From: Pleurodeles waltl
Taxonomy: Eukaryota; Chordata; Amphibia; Caudata; Salamandridae
Length of the DNA: 64,000 nucleotides
Assembly (NCBI RefSeq): GCF_031143425.1
Contig: NC_090445.1
Coordinates: forward strand, 819,924,817 to 819,988,816
Direction of reading: 5' to 3'
This document shows, in pieces, positions 46,615-57,547 of this stretch. Under the pieces are notes generated by a model. That model did not search any database. It was not told the origin of the DNA and was given only the letters and a program-made list of their open reading frames with translations. Every line of letters starts with the position of its first letter. The stretch's first letter is position 1. A program made the position numbers and the translations under genes.

Positions 46615-46689
46615 CAGATTGGGAATTTCTTCACTTACAATGTTTGGCATTTCAAAACTAAACAGGTGTTCATTGACCTACGTCCCAAA

Positions 46690-49189
46690 GTCAGTTCATA
46701 TCGCTGTGCGGAAACACCACACTTTTTACAAGTATGTGGGTTTTGGAAATGGCCCTTTTTGCAGGGTAATCCAAAACGTTTTGCCTTCTTCCTCCTATTT
46801 TTTCAGATTTGTTTTTGCTGGCTTATTGTCTCTGCAAGTGCTCCCTATGTAAATTGTATGATGATTGGGTTATTCATAATTGGCCTGCAGCACAGATTGT
46901 GCCACCCACATAGAGTAGCTCTGTGAACATGTCTCAGACCTGCCACTGCAGTGTCTGTATGTGCAGTTTTAAACTGCGAATTCGACTTGGCAAGTGTACA
47001 CATTTGCCAGGCCCAAACCGTTCCTTTTACTACATGTAAGGCACCCCTAAGATAGGCCCTAGGTAGCCCCATGGGCAGGGTGCAGTGAATGTTAAAGGTG
47101 GGACATGTACTGATGTGTTTAACATGTCCTAACAGTGAAATACTGCCAAACTTTGTTTTCACTGTTGCAAGGCCTATCTCTCTCTCATAGGTTAACATGG
47201 GGGCTGACTTTAAATAACTTTTAAGTGCAGTTTCCCTTTGGAAGTAGACTGAGATTTGGAGTTTGGGGTCTCTGAACTCACAATTTAAAAACATATTGTC
47301 TTGTAAAGTTGGTCTTTAAATTGTCTGCTTGAAAATGCCACTTTTAGAAAGTGGACCTTTTCTTGCTTAAACCATTCAGTCATGAGGCAGAGGCTTGCTT
47401 GTATATTCCACGCTTGGGTCAGACTGACAGATGGGCTGTTGTGAATTCCCTCTAAACAGTGACACAAAGGGAGCTGGGGTGTAGCCTGCATATCCCGATG
47501 AGTCACCGGGGCTAGAGTAGAGAGGGAGGAGCCAAAACTTACACCTGAAAGGGCTGTGCTTATCCTCACACAATGCAGTCTCCAGCACCGTGGTGTGTGC
47601 CTGGGGCCAGGCCTGGGCAAGGCAGGATCTTGTCAACAGCAGAGTTTTTCCTTTGAAGTTTGCCTACTTCAAAGGCAGAACTAGGTAAAAGTAGTGGGCC
47701 CAAAACCCCAGATTCTGAGACCACTTCTGGATCAAGAGGAACCTTTGCCAAGGAGAGCTGGAGGAGGAGTACTGCCTTCTTTGCTGTGTGTGCTTTGCTG
47801 GGTTGGTCTGCAGTTGCTGCTTCTGCCTTAAAGAGGGCAAAGACTAGAATGTGCTGTGAATCCTGCTTGTGAGGTTTTTCCAAGGGTTTGGAGTAGAGCT
47901 TGCCTCCTGTTGGAAGTCTCAGGGATAGCAAACACTTCAGCTTCATCTGCCTACAGTACTGGGAACTGTGTGTTTTGTGCTGCAACAGACAACAAATCAC
48001 TGTGATGCCGTCAACACAGCCACCTGACGGCACTGTGACCTGACAACATCATAAGGAGATGTGCCCTATTTCGCACCGCACCCCTGGTCTCACTGACGCC
48101 GCCACCTGATGCGGTCACTGAGCCGCTGCTTGCACCGTGACCTGTGGGCCCCAGACTGTGCAACGCCTTGTTCACACCGCAGCCTTGGCATCACTGACGA
48201 TGCTGCTCCACGTTGACACCAACGCCGCTGCCTGCACTGTGGCCTGAGGACACCGCTTGTGAGCTACACGAAGCACCGTCCCATCCAACACCACAGTTCC
48301 AGACCACCAACACCATCAACTCCAGTGTCAACAGACACCCCTGTCTGCACCGCCACCCGTGGGCACCGCACAGAGCCTGCCGCGCTCTGCACTGCCGCCT
48401 TGGACCTACTCACAACAGCGTTTCAGCAACAACAACGCTGCCGCTGCCTGCATAGTGACCTGGAAACACCGTACGTCACACCGCGGCCCTGGTCTCACCG
48501 ACGCAGTCACCGAACCGCTACCTTCACCGTGACCTGTGGGCACCACACGTTGCATCGCACCGTTTTGCACCGCAGGCCCAACGTCATCCACGCCAGCGGT
48601 CCTGACTTCGTCATCAGCCCGGAGTTCGATCTGCAATGTGTGTGACTTCAAGGGCCCGATGACCCCTGCAGTGACTTCCAGAACGGACACCAGCGACGCC
48701 GCACTCCAGATGTCATTGCGGTGATCACAACGCCCTACATTTCCAAGGTACTGTTTGCGGGTCTTCCCAACACTGAAGCTGGCCAGTGACGCCACAGCTG
48801 GCTTGAAATGTTGGATTTGTTGTTCACGACACTGTGATAACCCCAGACGGAGCTATTGACTTCAAGGAAATGGATGTTTATGTTAATGCTTTCAAAATTA
48901 TTAATGTATGTTGGATTTTTCTGGTTTCGGTCTTGTTTTACACAGATAACTATTGGCTATTTTTCTAAAACTGGTGTGGTGTCCTTTTGTAGTGTTTTCA
49001 CAGTACAGAATGTTATGTGCAAATGCTTTACACATTGCTTCTGAGATAAGCCTGACTGCCTGTGCCAAGCTACCAAGGGGATGAGCGGGGGTCAGTTGAG
49101 CTGGGTATCTCCCTTATCGAAACTAGAGTGAGGGTCCCTTTTAGGAGAGGGTGCAAACCGACTGCCAACTAGAGACCCCATTTCTAACA
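46690..49189 (+). mobile_element. LTR-like element, family III, plus orientation
   Basis: It ends CCCATTTCTAACA at 49189, with a GCCTGACTGCCTGTGCCAAG block just before. The reverse complement of that region resembles the start of the element at 26.64 kb. The middle has GCACCCCTAAG...GGCCCTAGG and a CATGGGCAGGG block. A GC-rich part with direct repeats (48075-48560) follows. No gag-pol is present. The left limit is uncertain, and no target duplication was found. Confidence 0.45.
48075..48540 (+). repeat. Degenerate GC-rich direct repeats inside LTR-like family III
   Basis: Three related copies lie at about 48075-48149, 48175-48248 and 48479-48540. They share CACCGC..CC(C/T)(T/G)GG.(T/A)TCAC(T/C)GACG and CC(G/T)TGACCTGTGGG. 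They give rise to spurious proline- and threonine-rich frames. Confidence 0.6.
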
Positions 49190-50651
49190 GCCGGGATCAC
49201 TGAATGTCATTATATTGACCTTACATGTTTATGGATAATTCAATATTTTAGGCAAGAGTGTGCACGAAGCCTACACCTCCACAAGCAATACTAATCAAAC
49301 GAGTATCCTCTCTATAATAATATTTGAGACAAACAGATTCAAACTTTCACTGAGATAGCCACCAACCTGTCCTGCACCGACACTTCTGTAAGAGGAGCAG
49401 CTCTTTGTTCTAGGTCTGTTATCAACTAGCATGCCCTACCTCTCCAATATTAGAACAGAGGCCAAGTAGGAAAAATCATTTTGCAATTTCATGCAAAACT
49501 GTCTGTTTCTTCCTTAAAGAAAAATCTTAGTGCATAGTTATCCCCTAGAAAGAATCTTGAATAAAGAGTTATCGCTTTTTAGCCATTTTCAGTTATCTCC
49601 AATTCCTTTAATCAGTTAAATTTTTTCTATGATGTTTGATCACTTAATCCCATTGTTACGGTTTTTGAAATATTATGTTTCGCAAACACCTCTCTTTTGA
49701 ACTAACCCTGGTGTGTACCATTATGATCTTTAGTTCTTAATGATACTCTTGCTTCGTAGGGGTGTTACTTATTACACCGCACACATTTTCTTCAAAGATA
49801 GCCTTGTTCAGCTAGCCTGAGATAGGGGATCTGGAAAGCCTAAATTACGTCTGTTAAATTCTGTGGCCTAGACAGTGGGTTATTTTCCAACAGGCCTGCA
49901 TCTCACAGTGTGTGACAAATTCTCATGCACCATAAACAGTGTAATAATTTGTCCCTCAATTATATTACAATGAGGATAACAGTCAATGCAGCTCGGGGTT
50001 TTCTTACATTCAAAAATATTTTGGACAAGTACCTTTGTGCCCACTACAAGAGCAACCAGACACAGTGCAAACTAGCTCCTTGGGCACCTTATTTATGCTG
50101 TACAGCTTAAACTAAATAAAGAAAAGAAGTGTGCCTACAAACCATTGGGATATCGAAAGAACAATGGATACCAATAAGACTTACACAAAATAAAGTTGTG
50201 AATTTCACTGCATCTACTGCTGACACGATGCTGTCGATTATTTTAAAATGAAAGCCTTAACAAAATGAATAACGGGTTAAGGGAATGAATAATTAAATCA
50301 CAATGAAAACAACTACATACAATTAGACAAGCATAATAGGAGGTGTGTGTTTACAAGGTGAATATAATTTGACATTTCTTTTACACTTAGACATGAACAT
50401 ATGTGTTAGTAAGACCTTGAGTTGGGGAGCATACTTTATTGTATTTTAGCTACAAAAAATTAGTTTCAAGGAAACAAGGAGGCGGCTAAAGAAAAATTTG
50501 CATTTCTTGAGTTGACCAAAGTTGACACTTCAGATGAAACTCTACAGAAGTAGTGAATCGCTCTGAATCAGTTAGGGTAATAATAGTGCATACTGCCATA
50601 CACACAAGGTTGGCAAAAAGGAAGACGACTGTAGCACCGTATTTCACATAC
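49190..50651. other. Intron sequence next to the SLK exon, nothing recognised
   Basis: It is AT-rich, with no family motifs, clear repeat or RNA gene seen. Confidence 0.4.
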
Positions 50652-50776
50652 CTTTTCATGTCTTTTAAGGAGCTGGTGCCTTTGCATGAAGTATTGATCT
50701 TTAAGTTGTTGTTTGAGCAGCTGGTGTTTCTCCTGCAAATGTCGTTCTTCTAACTCCCAAATTGCAGCTTCTCGGG
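50652..50776 (-). CDS. SLK: SLK internal exon (C-terminal coiled coil, upstream of the three)
   Basis: This 125-bp exon encodes 41 codons plus the last two bases of a split Ala codon. It reads [16 protein letters not shown]..., then [15 protein letters not shown]. These residues fit SLK. The paralogue STK10 has LIWEMEEHHLQER at the same place, so SLK is preferred. On the minus strand the acceptor is TTGCTTGTAG before the exon and the donor is AAG|GTATGTG after it. The entry intron is phase 1 and the exit intron is phase 0. The protein is a STE20-family Ser/Thr kinase acting at cytoskeleton and adhesions. This part belongs to the C-terminal coiled-coil (PKK/ATH) region involved in dimerisation and localisation, not the kinase domain. 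It is Glu/Gln/Lys/His-rich with heptad-like leucines. The residue comparison is from memory of the family. Confidence 0.95.
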
Positions 50777-51491
50777 CTACAAGCAAAATAAGCATACACA
50801 TTTGATATTAAGTAAATTATTTGTGGCTGGTAACATAAATCTTATTGTGAGAATAGATCAACACATTTTGGTATCCCTTATGTGATGGAGGATACCCTGC
50901 TTCGGGGGAAACTGTAATTTCAGTCTGAGTCTGGGGTTACAAGAGTTGCTGAAGTGTCCACACCTCCTGGGTTCATACATGGATATTTCATCAGGAAAAG
51001 AAGTGAACAATAAATGGGGGGAAACTGCAGAAATCCCTGTACAAACTCTGAGTTCCGTAGTTATTCTCAGTTCAAGCAACAAAACTTGTAATTTGAAGCA
51101 ACATCAAAACAAGGAAATAATGTTCTCTGTAGTATCATTAATTTCTAGATGCACACATTCCTACCTGTTAAGTTAAAAACTCTTAATAAGCACCCTCAAC
51201 TTTTAATAGATTTGTACATCACCGTAGTGAAAAATAAGAAAAATATTTGTTTCAGCATCCTTCAATTAAATCAACATTGTAAATTGTGCCTCTGGGTGGT
51301 GTTCAAATCCACTTCCTTTCGTCAATGAACACTGTCACAGACACCGCTGGAACAGTTCCACCTCCTTGTAAGTTTCCCTTTGTACAGGAGCAGAATGCCC
51401 ATGTACAAGAAAGGCACAGTCTAGCTGGTAAGGGAAATCGCCTTTTCAAAGCCGGCATTATGACACAATGCCTTAACTAAGCTGGGGAGGC

Positions 51492-51523
<32 letters not shown>

Positions 51524-51527
51524 CGGG

Positions 51528-52206
51528 CCATTTTGCTTCCTGTAACATGAGGAAAAATGTTTCAGCCAGCCCTTACATGACTCAGAGACGTAGTCCCTTG
51601 TCAGAGGTTGGACAACAAAAAAATTATAAAAAGGGGGAGGGTAGGGTAGCTGTGGTTAGGTCAGCTGCTCTGTAGGAAAATAATTTGTGTGTGTTGCTAA
51701 TGACTCTAGCCCCGTTTGACAAATCTCGGAGGTGATACTTTTCGACTAGTTTGTGCATGGACAGTTTCAGGGCGATCCATCAAGTGGGGGGCTGCGAAAA
51801 AGGGGGGGGGGGGGGGGTGGTTCAAAAATGCAAAATCCACATGCTTTTTCCATAGACTTCTTTAGGCAGAGCTACAGCAAAAACTGCTTAACAGAATTAC
51901 ACCAAATTTGTCAGGAAGCTAGATCTTGACCCACAGGTTATCCTATTTGTGATTTGGTGTACAACTGTTCAGTAGTTTTTGAGAAATGTAGGTTAATAAA
52001 TTACTGTACATCTGGACAGATGGGTCTGCAAGAAGCCAGAGAGTCTTGTGGAAGTGCTAATTTAAAAACATAGTGCTCAGATTGGCCTAGGGAGCCTTTT
52101 TTCTGCGGGAGTCAGGGTCAAGCAGAAAGTGAGGGCTTTAACTGGCTGCCAGCAACATGAGAAAAATGTTGCTGGCAGCCATTACAGGACTCAGGGACCT
52201 GCCATT
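51528..52206. repeat. Unclassified repeat with two diverged copies ~607 bp apart
   Basis: Bases 51528-51602 and 52135-52206 share AACATGAG(G)AAAAATGTT and the following TTACA(T/G)GACTCAG(A/G)GAC. The DNA between has GTTCAGTAGTTTTTGAGAAATG and a G-run (51802-51817). A T-run of 25 (51492-51516) precedes the first copy. It is not coding, and the class is not known to me. Confidence 0.5.
52143..52181. repeat. Perfect 16-bp hairpin
   Basis: TGGCTGCCAGCAACAT (52143-52158) and ATGTTGCTGGCAGCCA (52166-52181) are perfect reverse complements with a 7-base loop. The homologous copy at 51535 does not keep the outer stem. Confidence 0.9.
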
Positions 52207-52639
52207 TTCCAGGCTGATGAGCAGTGTGTTTTCTTTACAACACTGAAAAATGATCTGAAATACTTGATGGAGATGAATGCATCCTGGAATTATTAGAGTG
52301 CAATTTCTTCTGTAGTTCCTGTCCAAGACAGTGGGTTATTTCCTGTTGCTCCCTGGCCCAAGAGCAGAGTCCATGGATCTCCTTTGTAATAGCTGCAGAG
52401 TATGCAAATGCCCCAAATCACCTACGAGCGCCTCCTATTTGGCCCGCCGCTTCTAGGTAGTAATAACATGGAATGATGCTGGCTCTGGGTGGGATAGTTA
52501 ATGGACCTAGCCACAGTCCAGGCCCTGGTTTCAACCCCCTGTGCATGGCCATAGGCCGTGAGCAGTGTGGGGTTGGCTGCTTGTGAGAGGTTTGCTGCTG
52601 TGTTCCGCTGTGCACAGTCAAAGAACGTGCGCAGCAAGG

Positions 52640-53225
52640 AAAGGCTTTACGTATGGTAAGGAATATGCTACTTCTCCTGTAGGGATGTGTTTGTGGCATG
52701 TAGAGCTGTAGATTCACATGCTCTGCATACTCCTGCCATCTAGTGCTGGGTCCAGAGTGGTGCAAGTTGTTTTGCTTCTCTGATATTGCACATCAGCTCC
52801 TTTGTCAGATTGTTTTCCCGCAGGCAAGTGAAAAAAGAGTGACAGAAAGTATAGAAAAAAAAGAAGATGCCCATGCAGTGTATAAATACACATGTACAAA
52901 TGTATACAAGGGTATAGTAATGGCAATGGCCACAGGCATCCGGGAAGGAGGCAGGTCGCATGCGAATCTACAGCACTACATGCCATGAACAGATGCCTAC
53001 AAGGTAAGTAGCATATTCCTTTCAAAGGCACGTGTGGCTGTAAATACACATGCTCTGCACAGCCTGTAAAGCACTCCCTCTAGAAAGCGGTGGCTAGCCT
53101 GTAGAAGTTGCAGTTCTCTGCAAGAGTGTTTGCAGCACAGCATGACCTACAATTGGCTTGTTGGAGTGTGAGAACATCCACAAGGTAGTGTTTTGTGACA
53201 GTATGTGGTGTTGACCATGTATTAA
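52640..53225 (-). mobile_element. DIRS 3' terminus (terminal repeat plus internal complementary region)
   Basis: Bases 52660-52721 and 52958-53019 form a 62-bp inverted pair with 53 matches. Downstream, GTGGTGTTGACCATGTA at 53204 matches GTGGTGTAGACCATGTAGC at 32502 in the recombinase end of another DIRS. The body is cut at about 53225. The terminal repeat is the same subfamily as the one at 62505-62684. Confidence 0.7.
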
Positions 53226-53690
53226 AAACTATGAAAAACCAGAGCTGTTAAAAATAATACACTGGGCATCCACCATAAGTTTTTTGTTGTGGTATTAACA
53301 TATATAAGGAGCCTGGCTTGATTTGTTCTCTCCTCATCCCACACAGAGCTTGCTGTTATTCAAACTAATTGCCACTAGTTTACCCCCTCTTCTGAGCCGG
53401 GGAAAGCCCTCGCCTAGCTCCAGCTCACCTCCTCTTAAATGGACAGTCAAGCTCTGATAGATACAGTGCTAAATAGAGGCCAATAATTCAATACAGCTTA
53501 TCTGTATTGGATCTGCTATTAAATCCATCAAGCAGTAAATATAATCTGAAGCCAATGCAAGCTTCTATCTCTTCTAATTTGATGCATGTCTGTAAAAAGC
53601 CTGAACAGTCACTGTATTGTGTAATCCAGAGACAGGTGTGCCTCAGACATTTTATTGACTTTTTCCTTTTACGTCTCGCCTGAGACATAT
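53226..53690. other. Intron sequence without recognised genes
   Basis: No motif or repeat was recognised. Short frames only. Confidence 0.4.
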
Positions 53691-54490
53691 TATACAATGA
53701 CGGGCCATACCATACCATACAATGACAGTTTGTACCGTACTGTACAAAGACAGGTCATACCATACAATGACAGGCCATACCATACTATGCTATGCTATAC
53801 AATGACAATCCACAAGCCATAACATACCACACCAAAAACATACTATATTATAAAAGGTCAGGTCATTCCAAAATATACTCTATTATACTATGACATACCA
53901 TCCCATACCATACCATACCAAAACATACTAAAACTATACGACAGGCCTTAACATACTATACTATATCATACAATGCCAGACTATAACATACAATACAGTG
54001 ACAAGCCAGAACATACTATAAATACACACACACACCATACTATATGACATGCCCTACAATACCATAAAAAGGCCATACCATACAATGACATGTCATACCA
54101 TATCATACTATACTATACAATAACATGTCATAACATTCTATACAATGACAGACCATTCCATACTAAACTCTTCAAGGACCTATCATACCATAATAAACTA
54201 TTTAATGACATACCATACTACACTACACAATACATTGAGATACCATAACATACTATATTATATAATGACAGCCACAACATGCCATACTAGACTCTACAAT
54301 GACAAGCCAGGCCTTGCCATTCCATACCGTACCGTACTATACAATGACAGGCCATACCACACCATAGTGTACTATACAATGGCATACCGCACCATACTAC
54401 ACAATGACAGCCGTAACAATACGATACAAACACAGGCCATACCCATACTATATATTGACATGCCATACCATACCATACTAAACTCTATGG
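53691..54490 (+). repeat. Irregular CATAC / CAATGACA tandem repeat, ~800 bp
   Basis: It is built from CCATACCATAC and CTATACAATGACAGG modules repeated every ~25-50 bp with many variants. It gives a spurious 117-aa frame rich in Tyr, His and Thr. It looks like a minisatellite that grew from a pentanucleotide core. Confidence 0.85.
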
Positions 54491-55559
54491 GTGTGTGAGG
54501 GTGTTTTGGGGGGGGAGGGGGAGGAGCCTGACAAGGAATCGGCGGTCCTTCAGACAGCTGAGTGAAGAAAGGTCGTCATCTGCTGCTCTGCAAGTAATTC
54601 TGTCCCCAAAAACAAATGAAAAATGAGCCCTTCCACATAAGAGGTTGGCAAGATAACAAATGAACAAGGAGCACCTGGTTAAAGGCCAGCAAAGGGTCTG
54701 GCTTCCCTTTGAAGAGTCCCTGCAGCTAGGCCAATATTTGGCATGTAAATCATGCAGCAAATAACATGTACAAAATCTATCCCCTCAGATTAAAAAATGT
54801 GTATTAAACATTTGCAAACTGTGAGTGTTTTGCTTTAAATTAAGAAATTATCTCACAGCTTTGAGAGGTATTTCATTGAAACTGAGTTTCAGAACTTAGA
54901 AGCATCTCTGCACATCTCTGCCCCCCTAACCTAGCCAACAGTGCTATCAATGAACACTAAGAGGCAAGTCAATTGTCATGTGTAGCCTTTATGTAATGTA
55001 TCCTTCAACATTAAAGCCTAAATATCAAAACACCAGATGTCTTTGGTGTTATACAACATAATTCCTAAACTCACATATTTGTAGGTGTTCTCCTATGCGA
55101 TAATGACGAATACAACACCATGTGAAATAAACATTTGCACAGGATCACACAATTTGGTCAGGTGATGAAGCCGGGATTCACAATTTAGCTACTAGCTGGG
55201 AATCTCTTTCTCATGTATTACATGAAAGGTTAGTGCACTGACTAATTCTTTGTGAATGAGCCTAAACCATGGGTGGCAGGCAGAAGCACAAAAACAAACA
55301 GGGAGAAGGAGGTTGTGGGGCTGGGTCTGTCTTTCTTATAGCCTATATAACATTACAGAAGAGGCCCAGCTAAAAGAATTACCACAGGATGGATAGGAAA
55401 AAGGATTTTCCTATTAGAAAAACCCTCACCCACCAGGGTTACCTCTTGGGTGGCATGCTTCATTGTTGGGTTTCTTCCCGTTGTGCTATGGAGCGGGCGT
55501 GCTACGACCTACGGGATACATGGGAGCACTGATGTAGTCTTGTTAATGTGAATCACAGG
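54491..55559. other. Intron sequence without recognised genes
   Basis: A G-rich patch is at 54507-54527. Otherwise there are no motifs or clear repeats. Confidence 0.4.
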
Positions 55560-55702
55560 AGGGATAGGAGTTCTGGGGTCTTGGGTGAGTTAAAAATACC
55601 TGTCTCCTACTAATTCCAATGATTTTATAGATCTCTTGGAAGCGGTATGAATAAAAAGTGGGCTGCAGAAGTGGGGGATGTAATGTACCCGACTTCCTAG
55701 TC

Positions 55703-55742
55703 TACATGTTTCGGAGCCTTACCCCTAGGCTCCTCTTCAGGA
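55703..55742 (+). repeat. Penelope terminal-repeat signature
   Basis: ACATGTTTCGG is followed by an internal small palindrome, GGAGCC...GGCTCC, and then TCTTCAGGACC. The same kind of signature occurs at about 60450-60500. Confidence 0.6.
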
Positions 55743-56918
55743 CCAAGGTGGACTCCCTGGTGCCACTCCTAGTTTGACTAGGAGTTTCTAATGAAAGCAT
55801 AAGTAATACATGCTCAGTGTTAAGGTGCAATTCACCTAATTAATGTGGTGTCATATGATGATACCTATCGTTTATGGTGTCCGTCATTGATACCTGCGGA
55901 AATATAAGAGAGGCATAGTTATCATAGCCCCCATTTGTAATAAGCCGCTATATATGTTGTTTGTGCGTATGGTGCCACCTATTTGCGAACTGCATCGCAC
56001 TCGTGGAAAAAGGCACTCATAAATATCAGGAATGAGAGACCAAAGTGCTCTCACAATCAACAATACAAGACATACTACATTTAAAACGTTTAAACATGTG
56101 AAACACACCAAACAGCACACACATGGTGCATGTCTAACCTACTCGGGCGTATATGGACTCTCATATCATCGCTCCTCCGGGAGGGGTGTGTGCTTCTAGT
56201 CACACACTAAAGATCTGGCAAAGTTTTAGACTCGATTCATCTTACAGTATCTGTAGCGCGATGTAAACAATGTTCAAAAGGCACTTACTTCCTCAAAGAG
56301 ACACTCCCGCTATGTACCCAATACTCACCTCCCCGAGGTCTGAATCTGAAATGCTCACATGGGAGCAGATTTTAAATGTGCAGCTACCCTTGCATCTCGG
56401 CATGCTAAAGCGTGGAACACTAGACCGCTAACTTCCCCAAGATGGCGGCCTCACGTGGAACAAAAGGGGGTCCTGCGAGGACCGTAAAAGTAGGTATCCT
56501 TTGTGGGTGCCTGTAATTGCATAGAGGGGTTCATGGCCTTACACAGGCAGAACTTGGGAGTCCCTTATCACTTTGATAATTATTTGGAAATTTCTTTCTT
56601 GTCTTTAACAAAGGGTTACTAGCTCCCTTCTTACAGTGATGGTGATGTATATGAGAGTGGCTAATACTTATTGATGAGGGGCTTGATCTTTGTGACACTA
56701 TGAAATGCAAAGGAATGAGATGGACATAGGACCTTTTGTGCTGCCACAGTGTACCATTCATTTTAGGAGATATGTATCCAACTAATGATTAGTGTGATGT
56801 TAATATTTTGTCAGGTCAGCTGGCTCCAAGGTATTTTCTCATTGGGGCCAATTTGGTGTGTGCGTAATTTATAGACCCATCATTGTTCTTTTACGAACAG
56901 TGAAGACTCACAATCTCT

Positions 56919-57188
56919 TTATGGTGTTCCAGGATAAACCACTGGTAATCCTCCAGTGTGCGCGCTCTTTTTGAAATGAGTGGATATTTTGGTTGTAGCC
57001 CGTCCACATCTCGGGTTACTCTGGTGTTCGATGATGCAAGTCTTAACCTCGTGGGTGGTCATCTCCACATAATGAATGTTGCATGGACAAGTGATCATGT
57101 ATACTGCTAGCTGGGTGTTACAATTGGAGAAGTCTCTAATGTCCCATGTTGTGCTGTCATTAAAGGTGACCTTTGTTAGATGGCACAC
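56919..57188 (-). pseudogene. Penelope GIY-YIG endonuclease relic
   Basis: It reads AVYMITCPC.IHYVEMTTHEV then CIIEHQSN..CGRATTKISTHF. The GIY-YIG fold has Y.I.C...YVG.T......R..EH. Here the usual YVG is YVE, and the conserved Arg before the EH is not evident. It is linked to the RT relic upstream. Confidence 0.75.
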
Positions 57189-57547
57189 ACACTACAGTTC
57201 CCACATGGATAATGTCCATTGGCTAGTGGTAGGTAGTTGATATCTGGTTTACTACGAAGATGATGTGGGCAGGTGTGTACAAACAGATCTCTAAGACTCT
57301 TTCCCCGTTTATGTGAAAACATGGGTTTGGGAATATTTAATGAGCCACTATTGAGGATGCGCCAATGTTTTTTGATGATCTTGCTTACTTGATTGATTGG
57401 AGGCTATGTTAAATGTTGAGATACATATCAGTCCTTCCTCCTTTTTTGGGGGGAGGTGTGTCCAGAAGGGGGGCTTCTCTGTTGTTATTGCGAGCTCACT
57501 TCATGGCTTGGTTGATTATTCATGGGAGGCATTTCCTAGCCTCCAGT

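Larger units (their letters stand above)
11780..50651 (-). other. SLK: SLK intron, 38.9 kb, packed with nested mobile elements
   Basis: This lies between the donor after HEK and the acceptor before EMEQ. It is phase 0, starts GTATGTG and ends TTCACAG on the minus strand. It holds DIRS copies, an L1, an L2, several long LTR-like elements and MITEs, described separately. The joined exons need no extra residues, so no further SLK exon is expected here. The length far exceeds usual tetrapod introns at such positions and fits salamander intron expansion. Confidence 0.9.

Noticed and set aside
4849..50776. STK10 (LOK) as the host gene
   Set aside because: The residues [17 protein letters not shown] and [11 protein letters not shown] fit SLK. 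STK10 differs at several of these positions.
54145..54498. 117-aa frame rich in Tyr, His and Thr
   Set aside because: It is a translation of the CATAC tandem repeat.
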